A stretch of 64,000 nt of DNA from Gemmatimonadota bacterium (GCA_016720805.1 JADKJZ010000001.1:62001-126000), one strand, 5' to 3'. Positions 48,787 to 57,563 are shown, counted from the first letter of the stretch. Notes: generated by a model from the sequence alone, not told the origin. Made by a program: numbers and translations.

Positions 48787-50882
48787 TGCGCCGCGCGGTG
48801 CTGGTGCTCACGCTCGCCTGTGGCGCCGCAATCGCGGTGCCGGGCCGTTCGCGGGCCCAGGACCTCGCTGGCGTGGTGACCGATGCGCAGAGCGGCGCGC
48901 CGATCGTCGGGGCGGAGCTCCGGCTCGTCCCTGGCGGTCCCGTGGCGATCACCGGCGGCAGCGGGGCGTTCCGACTGCGTCGGCGCGGCCTGCGTGACAC
49001 CGTCGCCATCCGCGCCATCGGCTATCTCCCGATGCGCGTGATCGTCGGTCTGCACGCGGCGCCGCTTCGCGTGGTGTTGCAGTCGGCGGCGACGACGCTG
49101 GCCGATCTGATCGCGATCGGGGGGCTCCGCACGCAGTCGGCCGCCGGCATCGTCATGCCGGTGCAGCGTGTCGATCGTCAGGAGCTGCTGGCGAGCGGGG
49201 CGCTCTCCGTCGTCGAGGTCCTGCGCACGCAGCCGGGATTGCAGGCCACCACCTCGCCTCCGACGGGCAGCGGGATTGCCATCCGCGGCATCGGGGATGG
49301 CCGGGTGCTGGTGCTCCGTGATGGCGAGCCGGCACCCGGGCAGATGCTCGAGGACCGCGACCTCTCCCGCCTCTCGACGGTGGGCGTCGACCACATCGAA
49401 GTGGTCAAGGGGCCGCTCTCCGTCATCCACGGATCGCAGGCGCTCGGCGGTGTGATCAACATCGTGTCGCAGGTGCCGGAAGGCGCGCTGCACGCCGATG
49501 CCGCCACCCACGGCGGCTCGCTGGGCCGTCGCGATGCCACGCTCACCGTGCAACAGGGTGGCCGCGTGGCCTGGCGTGCCACGATCGGTGGCAGGCAGCA
49601 GGACCGGATTCCCGGGCAGGTGGAGCAGGCGGGAACGTTGCAGCGGCTGGTCGATGCCCAGGGGTCGCTGCGGACCACCGTCGGACGGGTCGCGCTGCGG
49701 GTCGACGCCTCGGCCTTCCGCGAGCGGCAGCGATGGGGTGTGGGCGGTGGGTTCTTTGCGTTCAACGACAACACCGGCGTCACCGCGTGGAGCGAGGCCG
49801 GCCTCGACGCACTTGGCGGCAGTTGGCGGCTCCGCCTCAGCAATCAGGAGTTCCGCCACCGCTTTCGGCAGGCTCTCGGTGACGTGCCGTACGCTGACAC
49901 CGGAGCGCCCACGCAGGAGGAACAGACGCGCCGGCTGCAGCTCAGCCACAGCCGTCGCCTCGGGGCACGGCACCAGGTCGACCTCGGCATCGACGCGAGT
50001 CGTCGTCGCGTGGTCGCCGCCGATCGGTTGCTGGGTGAGCGGTTGAGCGACGCGATGCTCGAGGGCTACGCGCAGGACGGCATCACGGCGGGCCCCGTGC
50101 TCGTCACCATGGCCGCGCGCTATACCCACAACTCCCGCTGGGGCAATGCGCTCACGCCCAGCGTCGGCGTGGCGCTGGAGCCGAGTGGGACGCTGCGCCT
50201 GCGCATGGGCGCCGCGCGCGGCTTTCGGGGGCCGAGCTTCAAGGAGCTGGGATGGCGATTCCTCAATGTTGCTGCCGGGTATACCGTCGAGGGCAACGAC
50301 GCGCTGGTGCCGGAATCGAGTTGGCAGGTGTTCACCGGGGCGACCTGGGCACCGTCGCCCGCGCTCCGCGTCGATGCCGACCTCTATCGCAACGAACTTC
50401 GCGAGATGATCGACCTGGTGCTCGTCGGCAGCACCGATGCCGGGCTGTTGCGGTACACGCCGCAGAATCGCGCGCGGGCGCGGACGCAGGGGCTCGAGCT
50501 CGCTGTCTCGTACCAGAGGGCGCCGCTGCACCTCTCGGCCAGTTATGAACGGCTGCAGGCGACCGATCGCACGACCGGACTCCCGCTGAGTCAGCGGGCT
50601 CCCCACACGGTGCGACTCCACGCCGATCGACGGCTCCGCGCACTCCGTCTCGATGTCACCGGGCGGTATGTGGCCAAGGCGCCGGTCCTCGACGCGGCGG
50701 GGACTCGCCTCGCGGACCAGGGCGCGCTGTTGACGTGGGACGCGTCGGCGCAGTTGGCGCAGGGACATCGGCTGACGCTCGAGGCTGGCGTCGACAATCT
50801 CTTCGATGCGCGGCCATCGGGTTGGCAGATCGCCCTGCAGCGGACGGTGCGACTCGGGCTTCGGGTCGGGGCCACGCCGTAG
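48786..50882 (+). CDS. TonB-dependent receptor, probable heme or metal-chelate uptake
   Basis: The 698-residue product has a signal peptide (to SRAQ, about residue 25), a carboxypeptidase-regulatory-like domain, a plug (VVEVLRTQPGLQATT, IAIRGIGDGRVLVLRDGEPA, VDHIEVVKGPLSVIHGSQAL, GGVINIVSQVPEG) and a barrel with the closing segment GVDNLFDARPSGWQ. The plug is like that of HmuR/FepA-type receptors. It begins on the last base of the HmuY-like stop codon, so the lipoprotein and receptor are translated together. A strong hairpin follows the gene. Confidence 0.88.
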   Translation: MRRAVLVLTLACGAAIAVPGRSRAQDLAGVVTDAQSGAPIVGAELRLVPGGPVAITGGSGAFRLRRRGLRDTVAIRAIGYLPMRVIVGLHAAPLRVVLQSAATTLADLIAIGGLRTQSAAGIVMPVQRVDRQELLASGALSVVEVLRTQPGLQATTSPPTGSGIAIRGIGDGRVLVLRDGEPAPGQMLEDRDLSRLSTVGVDHIEVVKGPLSVIHGSQALGGVINIVSQVPEGALHADAATHGGSLGRRDATLTVQQGGRVAWRATIGGRQQDRIPGQVEQAGTLQRLVDAQGSLRTTVGRVALRVDASAFRERQRWGVGGGFFAFNDNTGVTAWSEAGLDALGGSWRLRLSNQEFRHRFRQALGDVPYADTGAPTQEEQTRRLQLSHSRRLGARHQVDLGIDASRRRVVAADRLLGERLSDAMLEGYAQDGITAGPVLVTMAARYTHNSRWGNALTPSVGVALEPSGTLRLRMGAARGFRGPSFKELGWRFLNVAAGYTVEGNDALVPESSWQVFTGATWAPSPALRVDADLYRNELREMIDLVLVGSTDAGLLRYTPQNRARARTQGLELAVSYQRAPLHLSASYERLQATDRTTGLPLSQRAPHTVRLHADRRLRALRLDVTGRYVAKAPVLDAAGTRLADQGALLTWDASAQLAQGHRLTLEAGVDNLFDARPSGWQIALQRTVRLGLRVGATP

Positions 50883-50904
50883 CGTGCGGTCGGGAGATGC
50901 GAAT

Positions 50905-50934
50905 GAGGCCGGCATCCTGGGGGATGCCGGCCTC
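50905..50934. terminator. Bidirectional terminator hairpin
   Basis: A perfect 13-bp stem (GAGGCCGGCATCC and complement) with loop TGGG lies between the convergent ends of the TonB receptor (50882) and DUF4920 (50961) genes. There is no strong T tract, but position and stability suit termination from both sides. Confidence 0.8.
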
Positions 50935-50960
50935 GGTCGTTCACCATGGGTGTCGAACGG

Positions 50961-51401
50961 CTACTTGCGCCGCAGTTCCACGCCCGTCGCCACGAAGCCG
51001 ACTTCGAGGGCGGTGCCATCGGCGTTCTGAATCAGCTTGGCGCCCTCGCTGATCAGGTGGTCCGCATCGGCCTTCGAGTGCTTGGTGGTCACGACCACGC
51101 CATACGCCTTGGCCGTCATCCCCGCGGCATTCAACGGAATCAGGAAGCTCTCATCCTTGAAGGTGACGCGGACCCCCGTCTCGTCTGCGTTGGGCGCGAG
51201 CTGCATCCAGCACCCTTCGACGGTGCAGCTCTTCACGATGACTCCCTCGACCAGCACAGGGGCCTTGGTGTAGTTCGTGGGGGTGGCGAGCACGGTGGCC
51301 ATCGGTACCGCCGTGGTGGTGGGGAGCGCCACGCCACGCAGGATGACGGTGTCGGCAGGGGAGAGCAGCGTCGCCAAGGTGGCGAAGGTGGTCAGCAACA
51401 T
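50961..51401 (-). CDS. DUF4920-domain protein
   Basis: The 146-residue product starts with a short hydrophobic leader, then the DUF4920 core: VLVEGVIVKSCTVEGCWMQL with the conserved Cys pair, VRVTFKDESFLIPLNAAGMT and AYGVVV. The fold is a small OB-like barrel seen in exported proteins, often near metal or redox genes; its function is not established. AAGGA eight bases before the ATG fits. It lies in a locus with CopD, Fur and a TonB receptor, hinting at metal handling. Confidence 0.75.
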   Translation of the reverse strand: MLLTTFATLATLLSPADTVILRGVALPTTTAVPMATVLATPTNYTKAPVLVEGVIVKSCTVEGCWMQLAPNADETGVRVTFKDESFLIPLNAAGMTAKAYGVVVTTKHSKADADHLISEGAKLIQNADGTALEVGFVATGVELRRK

Positions 51402-51435
51402 GGAGGTAGTCCTTGAGAAGGGGTGGAGCAGAGGG

Positions 51436-51660
51436 TCAGTGACAGCCGCATGCCGGGCCGCACCCGCCAGCCACGGTCGGCTCGCTGCCGCCGGTGATGG
51501 TCGTCAGGGGCCCGCGTCCGCCGGTGATCACCCGCTCGACCGGCTCGCCGCTTGCCGGGTCGTGCGTGAGCGGTGGTTCGCTGATTGACTGCTTCACCTC
51601 GAAGCGTCGCGGCGAGGTGGCGGGGTCGGTCGGGCGAGTCTGATACAGGTACGTCGGCAT
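51436..51660 (-). CDS. FmdB-like small protein lacking the zinc-ribbon cysteines
   Basis: The 74-residue product opens MPTYLYQ and has RRFEVKQSIS and VERVITGGRG, the frame of FmdB-type putative regulators. However both CxxC pairs of the zinc ribbon are absent; instead the tail reads GGCGPACGCH, which could bind a metal. No Shine-Dalgarno is present; TATCTT stands six bases before the ATG at 51660. Function unknown. Confidence 0.68.
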   Translation of the reverse strand: MPTYLYQTRPTDPATSPRRFEVKQSISEPPLTHDPASGEPVERVITGGRGPLTTITGGSEPTVAGGCGPACGCH

Positions 51661-51666
51661 CCCGGA

Positions 51667-51672
51667 AAGATA
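51667..51672 (-). promoter_or_regulatory. Putative -10 element (TATCTT) of the FmdB-like gene
   Basis: On the minus strand TATCTT is followed by six bases and the ATG at 51660, the spacing expected of a leaderless transcript. Confidence 0.4.
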
Positions 51673-51686
51673 GCGACCGCCCGATC

Positions 51687-52616
51687 CTATTCGACAGGAA
51701 GCGGTAAGGGCGACCCGATCAACCACGCCGTCAGCGCGAGCGCGACGGCGCCCAGCAGCAACTCCGCGGCGATCGCGCGTCGCAACGAGGTCGCGGCCGC
51801 GGGGGTGCCTGCGGTGAGGCTCGGCGTGATCCGCCGCCAGTTCCACCAGCCGAGCGCCATGATGCCGCAGACGGCGAGCAACTTCAGCAACAGGAGTTGC
51901 CCCCACACCGCCCCGGGCAGCCCGAGCAGGTCGCCCCCGCTATAGCGCCAGGTGGCGGTCGTGCCGGAGCCGACGACCAGGAACGCACCGATCCGCGCCG
52001 GATAGGAGAAGCCACGGACGATGGCGGCGAGCTGCGGCAATGACTCCTCGCGACGGAGCGAGGGAAAGACTACCAGCGCGAGAATGGCGAGCGTCCCAAG
52101 CCACAGTCCGCTGCCGATCAGGTGCACGGCATGCACCGCACGGCCGAGCACCCCAGGCCAGACTTCGTCGGCCCCATGACCGAGGCTTCCCTCAGCCGCG
52201 GCGGCGATCACGAGCAGGACCACCATCACGATGGTGAGCCGGCGCGGCTCGCGACGCCACAGCCACGCCATCGCGAGGAGGAGGAACGCGACGCCGCTCT
52301 GGACCATCCACGCCGTGCCCCAGCTCCCCTCCAGCAGCACGGCGCGCACCAGGTCGGTGTCGATCGGCACGCCGGGGTCGGCGAAGGAAAGCAGCTGGAG
52401 TGCGCCGCGGAGCAGCGAGCAGATGAGAAGGAACCACGCCAGCAAGCCGGGGAGACGCTCGAACCAGCCATCCATCGTTTCGCGCGCGGGGAGCGCGGGG
52501 CGGGGGCCGTGTCGGCGCACGAGGGCGGCGGCGACCGGAATGCCGATGAGGAGGAGCAACGTCGCGGCGATCAGTCCCCGGACCACAGGGAAGAGCAGGG
52601 GGAGCGCGCCGGACAT
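51687..52616 (-). CDS. copD: CopD-family copper resistance/transport membrane protein
   Basis: The 309-residue product has eight membrane helices. The CopD domain covers the C-terminal half, with HAVHLIGSGLWLGTLAILAL (conserved His and Trp-Leu-Gly) and FSYPARIGAFLVVGSGTT. CopD proteins move or bind copper at the inner membrane; no CopC is seen beside it. The gene starts 4 bases after the Fur-family gene, so the two share a transcript and metal control is likely. Confidence 0.85.
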   Translation of the reverse strand: MSGALPLLFPVVRGLIAATLLLLIGIPVAAALVRRHGPRPALPARETMDGWFERLPGLLAWFLLICSLLRGALQLLSFADPGVPIDTDLVRAVLLEGSWGTAWMVQSGVAFLLLAMAWLWRREPRRLTIVMVVLLVIAAAAEGSLGHGADEVWPGVLGRAVHAVHLIGSGLWLGTLAILALVVFPSLRREESLPQLAAIVRGFSYPARIGAFLVVGSGTTATWRYSGGDLLGLPGAVWGQLLLLKLLAVCGIMALGWWNWRRITPSLTAGTPAAATSLRRAIAAELLLGAVALALTAWLIGSPLPLPVE

Positions 52617-52620
52617 CAAC

Positions 52621-52998
52621 TCAGTGCGCCGGCGTGCACTCGGGACACTTGCCGTACAGCACGATCTCGTGCGACTCGAGCGTGAAGCCATCCGGCACGA
52701 TGGCCTGCAGTGTTCCGACGCAGCCGGGGACTTCGAAGACCCGGTCACATCGGCGGCAATGGAAATGATGGTGATGCGCCTTGCCGTGCAACTCGTAGCG
52801 GGGGACTTCGCCGGGGAGCTCCACCGTCACGAGCCATCCTTCGTCGAGCATCGCGCGGATGTTGCGGTAGATCGTGGCAATGCCGAGTCGACCGACTTCG
52901 GCGCGGGCCAGCTCCAGCACCTCGGCGGTGCTGAGCGGCCGGTCGGCGCGCTGGAAGGCCCGACGGATCGCACCGCGCTGTCTGGTGTTACGTTCCAT
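52621..52998 (-). CDS. Fur-family metalloregulator
   Basis: The 125-residue product has a winged helix (AIRRAFQRADRPLSTAEVLE, LGIATIYRNIRAMLDEGWLV) and a dimer/metal domain with HGKAHHHHFHCRRCD, the first CxxC, and CPEC at the end, a structural zinc site. The His-rich motif holds the regulatory metal. Fur, Zur and PerR subtypes cannot be separated by eye. It leads an operon with CopD and faces an alkaline-phosphatase-family gene across 89 bases that must contain both promoters. GAGGAAA lies upstream of ATG 52998. Confidence 0.87.
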   Translation of the reverse strand: MERNTRQRGAIRRAFQRADRPLSTAEVLELARAEVGRLGIATIYRNIRAMLDEGWLVTVELPGEVPRYELHGKAHHHHFHCRRCDRVFEVPGCVGTLQAIVPDGFTLESHEIVLYGKCPECTPAH

Positions 52999-53087
52999 GG
53001 CCGCTATTTCCTCGTGGTCCTGCGGTGACGGGGACGTTACGAAGATACGCCTTTCTCCGGTCCACCCCAACCCGCGAGAACGACCTG

Positions 53088-54653
53088 ATGAGTGTCCGTC
53101 GCGCCCTGCTAGCTGCCGCTCTGGTCCTTCCGGTCCTCCTTCCGGCCCAAGCGGTGGAGCGCAAGCCCGTGCGGCTAGTGCTTTCCATCACGGTGGATCA
53201 ACTCCGCGGTGACTATCTCGACAAATTCAGTCGTGATTTCACCGGCGGCTTCGCCCGACTGCTGCGCGAAGGCGTCTACTACCCGAACGGCCGTCAGGAC
53301 CACGCCGTCACCGAAACGGCGCCCGGTCATTCGACCATCATGAGCGGTCGGTCGCCGGCCAGCACCGGCATCATCGCCAACGATGTCGGCGTCCCCGATC
53401 CGGCATCACCGCTCCTCGGCTCGACGGCGACCGGCGCGTCGCCCTGGCGTTTCCGGGGCACGACGCTGGCCGACTGGATGAAGGTGCGCGACTCTGCCAC
53501 GCGCATCCTCTCGATCTCGCGCAAGGACCGCTCTGCGATCCTCCCGGTCGGTCGGCAGGTGGCGCCGATCTACTGGTACAGCCAGGGGAAGTGGACCACC
53601 TCGAAGTACTACGCCGACACGCTGCCCTCATGGCTCAAGGCGTGGAACGCGCGTGACCCGATCAAGGCGTTGGCCGGCACCTCGTGGCAGCTCAGCCGTG
53701 ATGCGTCGGCCTACCCCGAACCCGACGATCGCCCCTTCGAGTTCGGCGGCAAGAACACCACCTTTCCGCACGCGATTCCCGCCGACTGGACGATGGCCTC
53801 GGGCGAGATCGAGAACATTTCAGTGATGGATTCGCTGACCCTCGACGTGGCCATTGCCGGGACCCAGGCGCTCGGCATCGGCCGACGCGAGGGCACCGAC
53901 TTCGTGTCGATCTCGCTCTCGACCCTCGATGCCATCGGCCATCGCTACGGCCCCGGCTCGCGAGAAGTGCACGATCACATGCTCAACCTCGATCGCTGGC
54001 TCGGCCAGTTCCTCGACTCGCTGGGCCGCACCGTGCCGCTCGATCAGGTCGTGATCTCCCTGACCGCCGACCATGGGGTGACGGAGTATCCGGAGGCCGG
54101 GAAGGGGGGGCGTGTCAGCATCACGACGGCGATCACTGCGCTCAACCGGACGATGCTCCAGCGCTATGGTGTCAAGCTCGCCGCGATGAACGAGTCAGGC
54201 TTCGTGCTGGCGAACGTCGCGGATCTGCGGGCGCGCGGCATCAACGTCGACTCGATCAGCACGGCGCTGGCCGCGACGGTCCGCGCGATGCCAGGGGTTC
54301 TGCGGGTCTTCACCCCGCGCGAGCTGGCGCGCGCGCCGCGCACCGATGGGATCGCGATGCGCTGGCGGCGCGAAGTGCCCGCCGATGCACAGTGGCTCAT
54401 CGCTGTCTCGCTCGTCCCCGACTGGATATGGGGGAGCGGCAAGACCTCGACCACGCACGGCGGCACCAGCACCAACGACATGTGGGTGCCGATCCTCTTC
54501 CGTGTCCCCGGTGTCACGCCTGCCCGCATCCCCGCCATCGCACGGACGATCGATATCGCCCCCACGCTCGCCGCCATCCTGGGCGTGCGCCCGACTGAAG
54601 CCATCGAAGGAATTCCGCTGCCCGCCGCGCTGGGCCCACGTCACCGGAGATAA
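53088..54653 (+). CDS. Exported alkaline-phosphatase/phosphodiesterase-superfamily enzyme (PafA-like)
   Basis: The 521-residue product has a signal peptide (to LLPAQ, about residue 21). It shows the superfamily metal sites: VDQLRGDYLDKF with the first Asp, the nucleophile Thr77 in TETAPGHSTIMSG, LDAIGHRYGPGS, and TADHGVTEYP. The closing THGGTSTNDMWVPILF is typical of type I phosphodiesterase/PafA alkaline phosphatases. It would free phosphate from monoesters or diesters in the periplasm. GAGAA seven bases before the ATG supports the start. A dipeptidase gene follows after 3 bases. Confidence 0.87.
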   Translation: MSVRRALLAAALVLPVLLPAQAVERKPVRLVLSITVDQLRGDYLDKFSRDFTGGFARLLREGVYYPNGRQDHAVTETAPGHSTIMSGRSPASTGIIANDVGVPDPASPLLGSTATGASPWRFRGTTLADWMKVRDSATRILSISRKDRSAILPVGRQVAPIYWYSQGKWTTSKYYADTLPSWLKAWNARDPIKALAGTSWQLSRDASAYPEPDDRPFEFGGKNTTFPHAIPADWTMASGEIENISVMDSLTLDVAIAGTQALGIGRREGTDFVSISLSTLDAIGHRYGPGSREVHDHMLNLDRWLGQFLDSLGRTVPLDQVVISLTADHGVTEYPEAGKGGRVSITTAITALNRTMLQRYGVKLAAMNESGFVLANVADLRARGINVDSISTALAATVRAMPGVLRVFTPRELARAPRTDGIAMRWRREVPADAQWLIAVSLVPDWIWGSGKTSTTHGGTSTNDMWVPILFRVPGVTPARIPAIARTIDIAPTLAAILGVRPTEAIEGIPLPAALGPRHRR

Positions 54654-54656
54654 GCC

Positions 54657-55862
54657 ATGCTGCGTCGCCTCCCCCTGCTCTCGCTCGTGCTCGTCGCGCT
54701 CCCGCTTGCCGCCCAGTTGCCGGCCGAGGACGCCGCGCTGCGACACGCCCGCGCGCTGCTCGCGGATCGCCCCATCTTCGATGGACACAACGACCTCCCG
54801 TGGGAGATCCGCGTGAATCCGCAGAGCAAGATGGACGTGAGCAAGTACGACATTCGCGGCCGAGCGCCCGGCCAGACCGACCTGCCGCGCCTGCGCGCGG
54901 GCGGGGTCGGGGCGCAGTTCTGGTCGGTCTATGTCCCCGGCGAGGTGAAGGATTCCGGCTATGCGCGCGTGCAACTCGAGGAGATCGACATCGCGCGGCA
55001 AGTCATTGCCCGCTATCCCGACGCGCTCGGCCTGGCGCTCTCGGCCGATGACGTGGTGAAGATCCGCAAGTCCGGGCGGGTCGCGTCACTGCTCGGCATG
55101 GAGGGAGGGCATGCCATCGAGAACTCCCTCGGCGCGCTGCGGATGTATTACGCGCTCGGCGTCCGGTACATGACGCTGACCCACAATGTCACCCTCGACT
55201 GGGCCGATGCCGCCACCGGTTTGCCGACCCACGGCGGCCTCACCGACTTCGGCCGCGACGTGGTGCGTGAGATGAACCGGATCGGGATGATCGTCGACCT
55301 CAGCCACGTCGCGCCGAGCACGATGTCGAACGCCCTCGACGTGGCGACGGCGCCGGTGATCTTCTCCCACTCCTCCGCGCGCGCGATTCTCGATCATCCG
55401 CGCAACGTGCCGGACTCGATCCTCGCGCGACTGCCGAAGAATGGTGGCGTGGTGATGATCACCTTCGTCGGCTCCTTCATCTCGCCGACGATCCGTGCCT
55501 GGGAGCAGATGCAGCGCGACTCGACCGGCAGCATCGCCGATCGCGAGACGCGCCGCGTCGCCGTGGAAGGGTTCCTGCGACGGCATCCCAAGCCGCAGGC
55601 GACCGTCGCCGAGCTCGCGAACCACATCGAGCACGCCCGGACGATCGCCGGCATCGATCATGTCGGATTGGGCAGCGACTACGACGGGACCAGCGAGCTT
55701 CCCGTCGGGATGGAGGACGTCAGCGGTTTCCCGCAGATCTTCGCCGAGCTGATCCGTCGCGGCTGGACGGACGCCGACCTCAGGAAGCTGGCCGGCGAGA
55801 ACGTCCTCAGGGTGCTGCGAGAGGTGGAACGTGTCCGGGACCGCTCCGCCGCAGCGCGATGA
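54657..55862 (+). CDS. Membrane dipeptidase (peptidase family M19), exported
   Basis: The 401-residue product has a signal peptide (to PLAAQ, about residue 20) and all M19 zinc features: FDGHNDLPW, the bridging glutamate in LLGMEGGHAIEN, VDLSHVAPST and FSHSSARAI for the second-site histidines, and GSDYDGTSELP. It hydrolyses dipeptides, also D-containing ones, in the periplasm. GGAG stands 8 bases before the ATG. It is coupled to the upstream phosphatase-family gene (3-base gap) and its end overlaps the convergent SURF1 gene by 56 bases. Confidence 0.92.
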   Translation: MLRRLPLLSLVLVALPLAAQLPAEDAALRHARALLADRPIFDGHNDLPWEIRVNPQSKMDVSKYDIRGRAPGQTDLPRLRAGGVGAQFWSVYVPGEVKDSGYARVQLEEIDIARQVIARYPDALGLALSADDVVKIRKSGRVASLLGMEGGHAIENSLGALRMYYALGVRYMTLTHNVTLDWADAATGLPTHGGLTDFGRDVVREMNRIGMIVDLSHVAPSTMSNALDVATAPVIFSHSSARAILDHPRNVPDSILARLPKNGGVVMITFVGSFISPTIRAWEQMQRDSTGSIADRETRRVAVEGFLRRHPKPQATVAELANHIEHARTIAGIDHVGLGSDYDGTSELPVGMEDVSGFPQIFAELIRRGWTDADLRKLAGENVLRVLREVERVRDRSAAAR

Positions 55863-56535
55863 CGCCGAAGGCCAGGATGGCGATCGCGATACAGATCCAC
55901 TGCACCACGTAACTGAAGTGCGGCCCCTCGTCGAGCGTGGGGGGCTTCACGCCGACCAGTCCGCCGGGGCCGGTGGAATCGCTCTCCAGCAACAGGTAGG
56001 CGGTTGGAGCACCGGCCAGTGTCGTCGTGGCGACACCGCGGTCGAGTCGGCGGTAGGTGGTCAAACCGGAACGCGTGAGTGGCTGCCCCCCGTCGGTCGT
56101 CTCCGGAATGGCGAGCATCACCCCTGTGATGGTGACGCTGCCGGGCGTTGGGAGCGGGACGTCCGCGGGGGGCGTGGCGGCGTCTGGCGATGCCACGAAG
56201 CCGCGCAGCACCCAGAGCTGTCCGGCGCCGCTATCCAGCACGAACGGCGTCATCACCTCCAGCCCCGGCGCCTTGTTGTTCACCCGGCCGCGCAGCAACA
56301 GATTGCCGGCGGGGTCGAAATGGCCGTGGGCCCGCGCCACCCGCCCTTCCAGCGGTGTCCCGTCGCGGAGGGCCTGTCCGAGGTCGAGCGGCGGCAAGGC
56401 ACGGCCGGCGAGGAAGAGGGCATTGGTCGCCTGGCGCTCACGGAGCCGGGAGAGTTGCCAAAAGGCGAGCCGTAGCGCGCCGCCGGCCGCGAGCAGGACC
56501 GTGATGCCGAGCAGGGTGCGTCGAGTTGGGGACAC
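55807..56535 (-). CDS. SURF1-family cytochrome oxidase assembly protein
   Basis: The 242-residue product has two membrane helices, one at each end (LLGITVLLAAGGALRLAFWQ and WICIAIAILAFGVIALR), around a periplasmic domain. Family marks are WQLSRLRERQATNA, LLRGRVNNKAPGLEVMTPF, LWVLRGFV and the C-terminal HFSYVVQW. It assists maturation of aa3-type oxidase, which fits the heme A synthase in this window. The start GTG 56535 follows GGAGGG at a good distance. Confidence 0.88.
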   Translation of the reverse strand: MSPTRRTLLGITVLLAAGGALRLAFWQLSRLRERQATNALFLAGRALPPLDLGQALRDGTPLEGRVARAHGHFDPAGNLLLRGRVNNKAPGLEVMTPFVLDSGAGQLWVLRGFVASPDAATPPADVPLPTPGSVTITGVMLAIPETTDGGQPLTRSGLTTYRRLDRGVATTTLAGAPTAYLLLESDSTGPGGLVGVKPPTLDEGPHFSYVVQWICIAIAILAFGVIALRRSGPGHVPPLAAP

Positions 56536-56707
56536 CAGTGACCCTCCGAGAGGACAGTCCGACCGGAGCGGACCCGCCCCGAAATTCGCCAAGCCGTTGT
56601 GGCGATGGAAGATATCGCAGTGGCACAGGCCCTGCTCCTGACTGGAACGTCCCGGCCGCCACTGGCGGCATCGTAGCACAGACACGACAAGCTCTGGAGA
56701 GCCGACG

Positions 56708-57328
56708 ATGCGTCGTCCCATGCTGATTCTCGCCCTGCTCGCCCTCGCGGCCGGCACCATTTCTCCCCTGGCCGCCCAGCGTCGCGAGCGCGACCGCGGC
56801 ATCGTGGAACTCGCCCCCGAGGCCGCCCGTGGTGGTTTCTACTTCGGTGCCGGCCTCGGCGCCGGTCGCGAGTCATACAAGTACAGCGATGGCCTCGACT
56901 ACAGCGATGGCCTCACCAAGCCCACGATCTCGCTCCGTTTCGGTGGCACGCCCAACCCCACCACCCGGATTGGCGGCGAGATCTTCGCCTGGGGCAGTGA
57001 GGTCCCCGAGGGCACCGAGAGCTTTGCGGCCTTCCTGATCAGTGCCCAGATCTACCCGATGCGTGATGCCGGCCTGTACGTGAAGGGTGGTGGTGGCATG
57101 GCCCGGAGCGGCATCGATTACAACAACGGCTCCAGCACCTACGAGACCGGTTTCGCGTGGAACGTGGGTGCCGGCTACGACATCGCCCTCTCGCGCGCGG
57201 TGGGGCTCGGGCCGATGGTCGACTTCTATCAGGGCAGCTTCACCCGGCGGAATGAGCCGACGCTCACCGAGCGGGTCATGAACATCGGCGTCCAGGTGAC
57301 CTTCCAGACGGGCGGCCGCGGGCGTTGA
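56708..57328 (+). CDS. Outer-membrane beta-barrel protein
   Basis: The 206-residue product has a signal peptide (to PLAAQ, about residue 24). The mature part alternates strands and turns as in 8-stranded barrels (GGFYFGAGLGAGRESYKYSD, AGLYVKGGGGMARSGIDYNN, AWNVGAGYDIAL) and ends in strand MNIGVQVTFQTGG. A short YSDGLDYSDGL repeat lies at about 57-67. The role is unknown, possibly a structural porin-like protein. GGAG about ten bases before the ATG is the only ribosome-site candidate. Confidence 0.77.
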   Translation: MRRPMLILALLALAAGTISPLAAQRRERDRGIVELAPEAARGGFYFGAGLGAGRESYKYSDGLDYSDGLTKPTISLRFGGTPNPTTRIGGEIFAWGSEVPEGTESFAAFLISAQIYPMRDAGLYVKGGGGMARSGIDYNNGSSTYETGFAWNVGAGYDIALSRAVGLGPMVDFYQGSFTRRNEPTLTERVMNIGVQVTFQTGGRGR

Positions 57329-57347
57329 CCCCCGGCGCAGCGGCCAC

Positions 57348-57353
57348 TATGTT
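57348..57353 (+). promoter_or_regulatory. Putative -10 element (TATGTT) of the tRNA-Leu/tRNA-Thr unit
   Basis: TATGTT ends 11 bases before tRNA-Leu, giving a short precursor leader. It matches other TANNTT boxes in the window. No -35 consensus is clear. Confidence 0.4.
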
Positions 57354-57364
57354 CTCCCCGCTGC

Positions 57365-57446
57365 GCCCTGGTGGTGAAACTGGTAGACACGCTATCTTGA
57401 GGGGGTAGTGCCGCAAGGCGTCGCGGTTCGAATCCGCGCCAGGGCA
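57365..57446 (+). tRNA. tRNA-Leu (GAG)
   Basis: Acceptor GCCCTGG/CCAGGGC, anticodon stem CTATC/GGTAG, loop TTGAGGG with anticodon GAG, a long variable arm (TGCCGCAAGGCG) typical of class II tRNA, and T stem CGCGG/CCGCG. Discriminator A; CCA not encoded. Confidence 0.95.
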
Positions 57447-57458
57447 TCGAATGAGCCT

Positions 57459-57530
57459 GCCACTGTAGCTCAGGGGTAGAGCACTCGATTCGTAATCGAG
57501 CGGTCGTCAGTTCAAATCTGACCAGTGGCT
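57459..57530 (+). tRNA. tRNA-Thr (CGT)
   Basis: Acceptor GCCACTG/CAGTGGC, anticodon stem CTCGA/TCGAG, loop TTCGTAA with anticodon CGT, T stem GTCAG/CTGAC. Discriminator T; CCA not encoded. It lies 12 bases after tRNA-Leu. Confidence 0.95.
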
Positions 57531-57563
57531 CTGCTGTCGATGCACAAAACCTCGCAACACCCG

